Origin: Clostridiales bacterium
GTDB taxonomy: Bacteria; Bacillota; Clostridia; Lachnospirales; Lachnospiraceae
Length of the DNA stretch: 64,000 nucleotides
Reading direction: 5' to 3'
Assembly: GCA_018372435.1 (NCBI GenBank)
Contig: JAHAJA010000002.1
Span: 248,001-312,000, forward strand
Shown here: one piece after another, positions 26,098-34,005 of the stretch
Numbering within the stretch: the first letter of the stretch is position 1
How the letters are laid out: every line of letters begins with the position of its first letter
The notes under the pieces: generated by a model
Databases searched by the model: none
Seen by the model: only the letters and a program-made list of their open reading frames with translations
What the model was told of the DNA's origin: nothing
Program-made: the position numbers and the translations under genes

Positions 26098-27708
26098 ATG
26101 ATATTATATCATGCTTCAACTGTTTACCATACTTTATGTTGTCTCGTTCATAAATTATCAATACGTAGAGAAGAAGATGCAGTATTGTTTATTGTTGAAT
26201 ATATGTTACCGACCAATGAATTACATGCATATGTTAAAAAATTAAAGAGTATGCATTGGTTTCATGATATAAGAATTGTTCCCGAAAAGAATTTCAGGTT
26301 TCAAAGAGGGTTTGAATTGACAGAGAAAAGTAGCAAAGAGGATATAGAACAGGTAATACAAAATATCTGTAACTCCTTAGAAAAGTGGTATAAAGCAGGG
26401 TTTACACAGTTTGATGAATATAACATAGCAGCAGATAATTGGTCGATTGGAATTTATTTGTTATATCATAGAATTCCGTATAATTACTTTGAAGATGCTT
26501 GTGGAATTATGTGTGATACAGAAAGATTCCTACGGATTATACGTAATTTTAACGAGACGAACTATATAATATCCAATTATCTTGGTGGAGTTGGTCGGTC
26601 TAGTACAGCGAAACAACTCTATTGCAGTTTAAAAAGTCAGAGCAAGGACTTCTATGATGATCGAGCAATTGACTTTACAATATATGATAGTATATTACGA
26701 ATGAATCCTTTAGATGTGAATCAATTATTAGATTTATATGGAGGTGATACCTATCCAATAAATCAAGAGCAGGAGAATGTATTGTTTTTATCACAACGTT
26801 TGCCAACTTTAACGATTCAAAAGATAGAGGTGCAGGAGAGAATGACAGTATTAATTATGGATTATTTTTGTAATGGATGCAATATTATAGTGAAACCACA
26901 TCCAAAAGATGTGTGGATAGATTATAAAAAGCTTATTCCAGAGTGCCATGTAGTGAATAGAAGTGTCCCAAGCGAATTGTTACCATTTATCATAAAAAAG
27001 GAAGAAAATAATGAAACTAAGTCTCTTGATACTATGAAATTTTCCTTGTGCATTACTCCGAACTCTACCTCAATACATGGATTAGCACATATTGCAGAAA
27101 CAACGATGTATTTTGGTAATGATTTTGAGGTTAATTATGAACGTCTTCATATCTATTATATAGTATCAAAACTCATTCAAGTGGTTTATAGTAATGAGCA
27201 CATTTTAACGGATACCACAACAAAAGGATATATGAAAAAGTTCTTTAAACGACAAGAATTTGATATCGGTTTTGATGAACAATTTAATGTCAAGAATAAC
27301 TATATATGCATCAAGTCAGATTCTAATAAAGAATCAGATTGTTATGATATAGAAGGAATAGAAACAATCATCTTTCTAAATGAAGAGAACTCCTATGCTT
27401 TCTTACTAGAAGATATGTTCAGGCAAGAAGAGTTTCGAATAATTGAATACGAGGTTATGAATACGACCAAAGAGAAGATAGAAGTAAGCGGTAGCATATG
27501 GATTAATATTAGAGAAGAAAGGGTGAGAGATAAGGTGAAGGAGTGGAAAGGTTCGTGTGATCTTAAACATACCGGTTCTAAATTAAACTATCAGCTTAAA
27601 GAAAGCAATGAACTGCGGATTGCAAGAGGCAAGATTAAAGCGTTGGAGTATGCTATGCAACACCCAAGCGATAAAAATAAGAAAACAAAGAAGGAAGAGA
27701 CATTATGA
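26098..27708 (+). CDS. Putative glycosyltransferase, GT52/polysialyltransferase-like
   Basis: A 536-residue protein with no signal peptide. The central part has features of GT-B enzymes that use CMP-sugars: NIIVKPHPKDVWIDYKKLIP and CITPNSTSIHGLAHI resemble the (K)LHPR and S/T-rich donor-binding motifs of sialyl- and polysialyltransferases. The C-terminal 120 residues are not recognisable. I start at the second ATG because AGGAGG lies seven bases before it; the first ATG is only one base from that site. It overlaps the aldolase gene by four bases, so translation is coupled. Confidence 0.55.
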   Translation: MILYHASTVYHTLCCLVHKLSIRREEDAVLFIVEYMLPTNELHAYVKKLKSMHWFHDIRIVPEKNFRFQRGFELTEKSSKEDIEQVIQNICNSLEKWYKAGFTQFDEYNIAADNWSIGIYLLYHRIPYNYFEDACGIMCDTERFLRIIRNFNETNYIISNYLGGVGRSSTAKQLYCSLKSQSKDFYDDRAIDFTIYDSILRMNPLDVNQLLDLYGGDTYPINQEQENVLFLSQRLPTLTIQKIEVQERMTVLIMDYFCNGCNIIVKPHPKDVWIDYKKLIPECHVVNRSVPSELLPFIIKKEENNETKSLDTMKFSLCITPNSTSIHGLAHIAETTMYFGNDFEVNYERLHIYYIVSKLIQVVYSNEHILTDTTTKGYMKKFFKRQEFDIGFDEQFNVKNNYICIKSDSNKESDCYDIEGIETIIFLNEENSYAFLLEDMFRQEEFRIIEYEVMNTTKEKIEVSGSIWINIREERVRDKVKEWKGSCDLKHTGSKLNYQLKESNELRIARGKIKALEYAMQHPSDKNKKTKKEETL

Positions 27709-29294
27709 ATAGAGTAAAATTATTAGATTGTACCCTTCGTGATGGTGGATATGTGAATAGCTGGAACTTTGGTAAGGATACAATTAAAGCCTTAATTACA
27801 GGTTTAAGTACAGCAAGGATTGATATCGTTGAATGTGGATTCTTAACAGACTGTATCTATAATGAGGATTACGCTTTATTTTCGAATAATAACGAAGTAA
27901 CAAACGTTTTAGAGAATCCGGATCCTTCAATTTTATATGTAGTTATGATAGCAATTGGAGAGAAGGAAATCAATCCAATTAATTTATCACCAGCAAGTGA
28001 AGGGTCTATTAAAGGAGTCCGTTTAACTTTTCATCAAAATGAGATAGAGAAAGCGTTTTATTATGCACATATACTGATGGATAAAGGCTATCAAGTATTC
28101 ATGCAGCCTGTTGGTTCGGCTAATTATACAGATCAGATATTAATGGATTTAATTCAGAGAATTAATAATTTGAGGCCACATGCTTTCTATCTCGTAGATA
28201 CATTAGGTACAATGTATCAAAATGATGTAAAACGATTGTTGTACCTTCTTGATAACAACCTAGATCCCTCCATTGCTCTTGGATTACATTCTCATAATAA
28301 CTTACAGATGTCCTTTGCTAACGCTCAGGATTTGATTAGTTTCTGTACTACAAGAACAATCCTTATAGATACTTCTATCTATGGAATGGGAAGGGGAGCT
28401 GGCAACCTATGTACCGAGTTGTTAACCGATTATTTGAATACGAACTATAAAGCGAATTATGAGGTATTACCATTACTTGAGTGTATTGACGAATGTTTGA
28501 TGCCAATCTATATGCAACGTCCATGGGGATACTCCGTGGCATACTTCTTAGCTTCCTCTAAGAATTGTCACCCTAATTATGCCTCGTATCTATTATCAAA
28601 ACAAACAGTTCCGGTGCGAACAATAAGCAATATTCTTGATGAAATCCCTGTTGAGCGTCGATTTATATTTGATAAGAATTATATAGAATCCCTATATCAA
28701 AGTTATCAAAAACACAATGTGGATGATTTAGAGGTGTTAAAACAGCTACGTATAGATATGGCAGGAAAAGAAGTCCTAGTAATAGGTACCGGAAAAAGCG
28801 TAATAGAACAGAAAGAGCGAATTGAAGCTTATATAGAAGTAAAACATCCATATGTGATTTCGATAAATTCTGTTCCGGATTTTAAGGTAGATCTTATCTT
28901 TATCAGCAATGAAAGAAGATACCGTAAAATTGCAAATCGTGTAGATCTTAAGAAAACCATATTCACTTCGAATCTTATGCATCTAAAACAGGAGGTTAGG
29001 TATGTTAATTATGCAGAATTATTGAATACTTCTATGGATGTATCGGATCAAGCTGGGATGATGGTTATGAAGTTACTTGTGAAAACATCTGCCCAATCTG
29101 TTGTATTAGCAGGATTTGATGGATTTAGTGGAAACCAAGTAAACAATTATAGTGAAAATAGATTTATTGGTTCCTCAGAGCCAGAAGAATTATCAAAGAA
29201 GAATGAAGCAACAGCAATTCAGCTCAAAAAACGTGCGAAGGATTATAAAATTACATTCTTAACAAAATCTCTGTATAGTCAAGAAATTACGTAA
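27705..29294 (+). CDS. HMGL-like (DRE-TIM) aldolase fused to a C-terminal Rossmann-like domain
   Basis: A 529-residue fusion. Residues 1-270 form an HMG-CoA-lyase/4-hydroxy-2-oxovalerate-aldolase barrel. It has the metal and base motif DCTLRDGGYVNSW, the HxH metal ligands in LGLHSHNNLQMSFANAQ, and IYGMGRGAGN, all apparently intact. From about 345 on, EVLVIGTGKSVIEQKERIEAY and VVLAGFDGFSG suggest a nucleotide-binding domain like MptE/DUF115 proteins. I infer that it makes or cleaves a 2-oxo sugar acid by pyruvate aldol chemistry. It shares a four-base overlap with the preceding glycosyltransferase gene, and a HAD phosphatase and CMP-sugar synthetase follow. Confidence 0.75.
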   Translation: MNRVKLLDCTLRDGGYVNSWNFGKDTIKALITGLSTARIDIVECGFLTDCIYNEDYALFSNNNEVTNVLENPDPSILYVVMIAIGEKEINPINLSPASEGSIKGVRLTFHQNEIEKAFYYAHILMDKGYQVFMQPVGSANYTDQILMDLIQRINNLRPHAFYLVDTLGTMYQNDVKRLLYLLDNNLDPSIALGLHSHNNLQMSFANAQDLISFCTTRTILIDTSIYGMGRGAGNLCTELLTDYLNTNYKANYEVLPLLECIDECLMPIYMQRPWGYSVAYFLASSKNCHPNYASYLLSKQTVPVRTISNILDEIPVERRFIFDKNYIESLYQSYQKHNVDDLEVLKQLRIDMAGKEVLVIGTGKSVIEQKERIEAYIEVKHPYVISINSVPDFKVDLIFISNERRYRKIANRVDLKKTIFTSNLMHLKQEVRYVNYAELLNTSMDVSDQAGMMVMKLLVKTSAQSVVLAGFDGFSGNQVNNYSENRFIGSSEPEELSKKNEATAIQLKKRAKDYKITFLTKSLYSQEIT

Positions 29295-29327
29295 GTATTA
29301 TTTAATTAAATAAAAGGATGGATATCT

Positions 29328-30173
29328 ATGAAAGAAAAGAACATCAGGCTAATAGCTGTTGATATTGATGGGACTTTAGTAAATTCTAAAAAGGAATTAT
29401 CAAATCGCACAAAAGAAGTGGTATGTAGGGCTATTGATGAAGGAATACTTGTAATTCCTTGTACTGGTAGAGTAGCTAGTGGTATTCCTGAATGCATAAC
29501 AAGGGAATTAGATATTCCGTATATCATATCAGCTAATGGAGCGAATATATGGGACGTCAAGCAGAATCACTCCATATATTCAGAAGGTATGGATAACAAA
29601 TATGCCGCAAGTATGCTTGCGATTATTGAAGAATATGATTGCTTTTTTGATGTGTTTATTGCAGGATGTGCATTTGCTGAGGAAGATCGATTGAGTATCA
29701 GTAACCGATATGTCGGTAATAACGAATTTAATAAATATATTGTTGACACTAGATATGGAGTTATTAATTTGAAAAATTTTGTAATCGCTAGTAATCAACA
29801 AGTAGAGAAGATCAATCTATTTTTCCATGACTTAGAGATGCGAACCAAAGTACTTAAGAGGCTACAGCCCTTCTCGGAGTGCCAGATATCTAGTGGAATA
29901 CCTACGAATATTGAAATTACGAGAAAAGGAATTCATAAAGGGCAAACACTACAGGACTTAGCGGTTACTTATAATATTACAACTGATGAGATTATGGCAA
30001 TTGGCGACGGTGAGAATGATCTTGATATGTTAGGTATTGCAGGGGTATCTGTTGCGATGGAGAATGCAGTTGAATCCGTTCGTATGATTGTAGATTATGT
30101 TACGAAGAGCAATGAAGAAGATGGCGTTGCATATGCCATTGAAAAATATGCATTGGAAGGAGTGTCTTATTAA
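29328..30173 (+). CDS. Cof-type HAD-IIB phosphatase
   Basis: Cytoplasmic phosphatase of 281 residues. Motif I is DIDGTLVNSKKELS, and motif IV is GDGENDLDMLGIAGVSVAME with the preceding HKGQTL lysine, all intact. Such enzymes remove phosphate from sugar phosphates. Placed between an aldolase and a CMP-sugar synthetase, it could take the role KdsC or NanP plays in Kdo or sialic acid pathways; that role is inferred, since the HAD-IIB subfamily differs from KdsC. AAGGATGG precedes the ATG. Confidence 0.85.
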   Translation: MKEKNIRLIAVDIDGTLVNSKKELSNRTKEVVCRAIDEGILVIPCTGRVASGIPECITRELDIPYIISANGANIWDVKQNHSIYSEGMDNKYAASMLAIIEEYDCFFDVFIAGCAFAEEDRLSISNRYVGNNEFNKYIVDTRYGVINLKNFVIASNQQVEKINLFFHDLEMRTKVLKRLQPFSECQISSGIPTNIEITRKGIHKGQTLQDLAVTYNITTDEIMAIGDGENDLDMLGIAGVSVAMENAVESVRMIVDYVTKSNEEDGVAYAIEKYALEGVSY

Positions 30174-30174
30174 T

Positions 30175-30918
30175 ATGAAGATAGTTGGAATTATACCTGC
30201 AAGATATCAATCAACACGTTTTGAAGGGAAACCATTAGCAGATATATGTGGTAAACCTATGATATGGTGGGTTCATTATCAGTTTAAAAAAGTAAAAGAG
30301 ATTGAAGAAATATATGTAGCGACGGACGATGAACGTATTGAAAAAGTTTGTAATGAATATGGAATTAAAACGATAATGACGAAGGATACGCACCCGACGC
30401 ATCTTGACCGATTAAGTGAGGTAGCCGAGAAAGTAGATGCGGATTACTACATCAACATTAATGGTGATGAGCCACTTATGATGCCTGAATATATTCGCCT
30501 CTTACTTCCGACCGAGGAGGATTCATCAAAGTTCTATGCAGCGAATGCCATGACTGCGATCAAAACTCCAGTTGAAGTGGTTGATACGGCAAGAATTAAG
30601 ATAGCAACTGACATGCAAGGGTATGGATTGTATATGGCAAGAACACCTATTCCGTATCCGAAAGCTTCAGCCAATATTGTGTACAAGAAATTCGTTGGAA
30701 TTCAATGTTTTAGTCGTTCTGCCTTATTGTTTTGTGGAGAGACAAAACGAGGCACTTTAGAAAGTATTGAAGATATTGATGAATATCGTTTTTTAGAGAA
30801 TGGGAAGAAGTTAAAGTTTATTATGACAGATGCCACTACGTTATCCGTTGATACGAAGAAGGACCTTGAGAAAGTAAGAGAGATTTTAACAGAGCGCATA
30901 CAGAATGGAGAAATCTAG
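30175..30918 (+). CDS. kdsB: CMP-Kdo-synthetase-like cytidylyltransferase (KdsB family)
   Basis: Transfers CMP from CTP to a 2-keto sugar acid. The 247 residues carry the family motifs GIIPARYQSTRFEGKPLADI, YVATDDERI, HLDRLSEVAE, NGDEPLM and a C-terminal SVDTKKDLEKVREI. The match to KdsB is clear, but a Gram-positive has no Kdo-bearing lipopolysaccharide, so the natural sugar may be another ulosonic acid. The start directly follows the preceding stop codon (TAATATG) with GGAAGGAG upstream. An in-frame ATG 78 bases earlier would overlap the phosphatase gene. Confidence 0.85.
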   Translation: MKIVGIIPARYQSTRFEGKPLADICGKPMIWWVHYQFKKVKEIEEIYVATDDERIEKVCNEYGIKTIMTKDTHPTHLDRLSEVAEKVDADYYININGDEPLMMPEYIRLLLPTEEDSSKFYAANAMTAIKTPVEVVDTARIKIATDMQGYGLYMARTPIPYPKASANIVYKKFVGIQCFSRSALLFCGETKRGTLESIEDIDEYRFLENGKKLKFIMTDATTLSVDTKKDLEKVREILTERIQNGEI

Positions 30919-30920
30919 AT

Positions 30921-32018
30921 ATGAACGTATTCGTTTGTGGAACAATATTTCAAGTAATAACTGCAATTAACATAACTGTTACAAGTTTGAAGGATGACAC
31001 AGATTTAATCTTAACTGATTCAACAGATTTTAGTAATATTGAGAATACATTAAATGAACTGAGAATCTTTCGAAAGATATACCATATGAAAGATGATGCA
31101 ACTAAGAAGGATTATTGGACAATGAATGAACAGCAACGAAAGCACTTAAGTAAGAATCCTGCAAAAGGTATTGATCCCATTTCACTTGATGAGGTGTATG
31201 AACATCTATATCTTCCCTCACTTAGTGCATATAATAAGCTGTTTTACTATTATCTTATAAAGATAGGTATGAAGTTAAAAGTTCATCTTTATGAAGAGGG
31301 AATTACAACTTATGTCATTGATGTAATGGAGAATCTTCAGAAGGATGGAATGCTTCATCGGTATTATGGAAGACAGGCATTGGTGAAGAATATGGTAGAA
31401 ATCATGTTATATGAACCAGAATTATATTCGGTGCCAAGTTTAGGTGAAATCGTTACTTCCATTCCTAAGTTATCAGAAGAGAACAGGGAATTATCAGTAA
31501 TTTATAAAAGAATATTTGGGGAGTGTTCATTACCTTCTGAGAAATATATCTTCTTAGAGGAAGCATTTGTGAAAGACGGAATATTAAGTATGGATATTGA
31601 ACTAGTGGAGGAGTTAGCTTCCGTAGTAGGGAAGGAGAATATGGTAATAAAACTACACCCAAGAAATCCGGTGGATCGATTCTCTATGAGAGGATTTACA
31701 TTATTCCCTAATTCTAGAATACCTTGGGAAATTATCCTATTAACCAACGATTTAAGAGACAAAGTACTTGTTACGGTGTCTTCTAGTTCTTCCATTACAG
31801 CAAAGTTAATCCTTAATAAACCTATGTATGCCATACAGTTGTACTCAATGATGTACATTGGTAGAGCACAACATATCAAGCAGAAGGCATTTCAAAATTA
31901 CTATACAAAATTATACGAAGTACTTAATAGAGAAGAAAAATGTTTCTATACGCCTGATACGAAAGAGGAATTACATCAAATCATTCAATATCTAGATAGT
32001 GGGTTGATACGTTTGTAG
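30921..32018 (+). CDS. GT52-like sialyl/polysialyltransferase-type glycosyltransferase
   Basis: A 365-residue GT-B-type protein. NVFVCGTIFQVITAINI at the N-terminus, YEEGITTYVID, VIKLHPRNPVDRF, and VTVSSSSSITAKLILNKPM match the layout of GT52 and polysialyltransferase enzymes, which use CMP-activated sialic acid or Kdo. It directly follows the cytidylyltransferase (two bases between), which strongly suggests that it uses that product. Acceptor and linkage are unknown. No signal peptide or membrane segment is present. Confidence 0.7.
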   Translation: MNVFVCGTIFQVITAINITVTSLKDDTDLILTDSTDFSNIENTLNELRIFRKIYHMKDDATKKDYWTMNEQQRKHLSKNPAKGIDPISLDEVYEHLYLPSLSAYNKLFYYYLIKIGMKLKVHLYEEGITTYVIDVMENLQKDGMLHRYYGRQALVKNMVEIMLYEPELYSVPSLGEIVTSIPKLSEENRELSVIYKRIFGECSLPSEKYIFLEEAFVKDGILSMDIELVEELASVVGKENMVIKLHPRNPVDRFSMRGFTLFPNSRIPWEIILLTNDLRDKVLVTVSSSSSITAKLILNKPMYAIQLYSMMYIGRAQHIKQKAFQNYYTKLYEVLNREEKCFYTPDTKEELHQIIQYLDSGLIRL

Positions 32019-32042
32019 ATTATAATTATGAAGGAGTTATTT

Positions 32043-33851
32043 ATGGAAAGTAAACCAAAGGTTTCTGTCCTATTATTAGTAAATCAATATGCGGATAGTA
32101 AAGAAGGCGTTAATTCCTTATGTCGGTGTATTGATAGCTTAGTATATCAGACCTTAGAGGAGATTGAGATACTAGTATTACTGTATAAGAATATGGAAGA
32201 CTATAGATCAGTTGTATCTATGTACTGTGATAAATTTGGAGAGAAGATTCGTATATGCAATAGAAAAGAAGAAGATTTGCTCGAAACCATTGGAGAGGTA
32301 TTGAAAACTACAAATGGTGATTATATCGGTATTATTTCGGAAGATATCGTATTAGAATATCATGCGTATGCTACCCTGTATGAGGAATCGCTGAAAGAGA
32401 ATACCTTTGACCTTATATATGGGGGATATAAATATTATGAGAATGGCTTGTTACTTGGTTGTAAGGACAAAAGACAATCGGAGGATATACCTTATAAATA
32501 CCTTCTAAAGGGTGAACTAGTCCTGTTTAATAAGCTTATCCATAGGAATAAAATTGAGGAATTAATTCATACAGAAGGTGGCAAGAACGATCGGAATTTT
32601 ACAAGAAAACATATATGGAACGATTATGGTTTATCATTAAGATTAATTGTCTCTTGTAATGATGCTCATAGTTGTAATGCAGTTCTTTTTCATCAGATTT
32701 TAGATGATTCAATTATTTCATATAGAAACAGTGAATCTTATCTAGAGGCTGCTGTTGAAGGAATTGAGAGAACAATAAGGTGGAGTAGTGGGCAAGAAAT
32801 TAACACAATCCAAGAACAAAATTATGATAATCCATTTGGTGACAAAAGAGAATATTTGTTTGCGAGAGTTGGTCTAGAATTGGTTCGATTAATGCAATTC
32901 TATTGGTTATATAGTAATCAAGTCTTACCAATAATAAAAAAATATAAAAATTCAATCACAAAAAATATAGTTTTTGAAGCATATTCTTCTTCCTTGGCCA
33001 TGTTTGAAAGAGTTTCAGAACTTAAAGTTGATGCAATACCAAGAATCTTGTATGTAGGCGCATTTGGTCAGTCTATAGCACAAGACCATGGAAGGCAAGA
33101 AGCTAAAGTTAGTTTTAAAGAATTTGGTGAAATACGTTTATTAAATGAAACAACAAGTAATATGCATGAGAACCCTATCATTGAGAAAGCTTATTATGAT
33201 GGAAAATTACAGTTTGTGGAGGAGTATTTCGCTGTAAAATACATCGTAAGAAATGGTGGTTTTTACATCGGTCAACATACACAATTACTAAAAACCTTAG
33301 ATGGGCTTTGCTGCTATGATAGTGTGTTTGGTTATGAAGACCGAACTACTATAACCGCAGGTTTATTTGCTGCAAGAAAAGGACAACCGATTTTGAAAGC
33401 TATTCTAACGAGTTATAAGGAAGAATATTTTGAACAGATGGGATACTTACCACTTGGCGATCGAATTCGATTATTTCTAATAGGGAAAGAGGAATTCAAA
33501 TTAGACGCAAGCGGAGGATTATTAAAATCAGGCATCTATATAGTATCACCGGAACAATGCATCATCCCAAGATATCAAAATCTAAAATCACAGATGCAGC
33601 CATCACTTTGTATAATTAATCATGAAGATAAAGCAACGGATGAGGAGTATATTGTTGTTAAGAAATCAACCTTAGAATATCTGTTATCAACGTCTAATGA
33701 TACGAGAACCATGAATAAGCTTAAGAATAATAATGCACAGTTGAAAAAGACACTTGACCAATTATTAGCATCTAGGTCCATTCGCTTAACAAAACCACTT
33801 CGTTCTGGATATCAAAAACTAAAGACATTGTCTCATGTTTTTAGAGGGTAG
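32043..33851 (+). CDS. Double glycosyltransferase-like protein with altered DxD motifs
   Basis: A 602-residue protein. Residues 1-115 are a GT2-like GT-A domain (VSVLLLVNQY...CIDSLVYQT), but the usual DSDD reads SEDI. The middle (about 335-480) resembles GT32-type transferases (YIVRNGGFYIGQHTQLLKTL, then AGLFAARKGQPILKAIL), where the catalytic DxD has become Gly-Gln-His at 410-412. The C-terminus has a short coiled coil and the RSIRLTKPLRSGYQKLK tail typical of capsule glycosyltransferases. I start at the ATG six bases after AAGGAG rather than the ATG that overlaps it. It closes the glycan locus. Confidence 0.65.
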   Translation: MESKPKVSVLLLVNQYADSKEGVNSLCRCIDSLVYQTLEEIEILVLLYKNMEDYRSVVSMYCDKFGEKIRICNRKEEDLLETIGEVLKTTNGDYIGIISEDIVLEYHAYATLYEESLKENTFDLIYGGYKYYENGLLLGCKDKRQSEDIPYKYLLKGELVLFNKLIHRNKIEELIHTEGGKNDRNFTRKHIWNDYGLSLRLIVSCNDAHSCNAVLFHQILDDSIISYRNSESYLEAAVEGIERTIRWSSGQEINTIQEQNYDNPFGDKREYLFARVGLELVRLMQFYWLYSNQVLPIIKKYKNSITKNIVFEAYSSSLAMFERVSELKVDAIPRILYVGAFGQSIAQDHGRQEAKVSFKEFGEIRLLNETTSNMHENPIIEKAYYDGKLQFVEEYFAVKYIVRNGGFYIGQHTQLLKTLDGLCCYDSVFGYEDRTTITAGLFAARKGQPILKAILTSYKEEYFEQMGYLPLGDRIRLFLIGKEEFKLDASGGLLKSGIYIVSPEQCIIPRYQNLKSQMQPSLCIINHEDKATDEEYIVVKKSTLEYLLSTSNDTRTMNKLKNNNAQLKKTLDQLLASRSIRLTKPLRSGYQKLKTLSHVFRG

Positions 33852-33932
33852 AATAGAGATTTTCTGTGTGTGTAGAGAGAGTAACTTGTCCTTGTTCATG
33901 AAGAGGTGGATTTATAAAATATAACGAAATAG

Positions 33933-33961
33933 GTATAATAAAAATCCCCTCCGCATATATT
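33933..33961 (+). promoter_or_regulatory. Candidate sigma-E promoter of spoIVA
   Basis: GTATAAT (33933-33939) and CATATATT (33954-33961) are 14 bp apart, matching the spacing and core of sigma-E promoters. spoIVA is a classic sigma-E target. Transcription should begin near 33968, inside the loop of the hairpin at 33946-33998. Confidence 0.55.
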
Positions 33962-33998
33962 GTACAAATGACGTAGTCATGTACATATATGGAAGGGG
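33946..33998 (+). promoter_or_regulatory. Long hairpin covering the spoIVA promoter and ribosome site
   Basis: The left arm at 33946-33966 (CCCCTCC...CATATAT...GTACA) pairs with the right arm at 33980-33998 (TGTACATATATGGAAGGGG) with a few bulges. The loop holds a smaller TGAC/GTCA hairpin. The right arm contains the GGAAGGGG ribosome site of spoIVA, and the left arm contains the -10 element. Confidence 0.8.
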
Positions 33999-34005
33999 TA
34001 TATTC

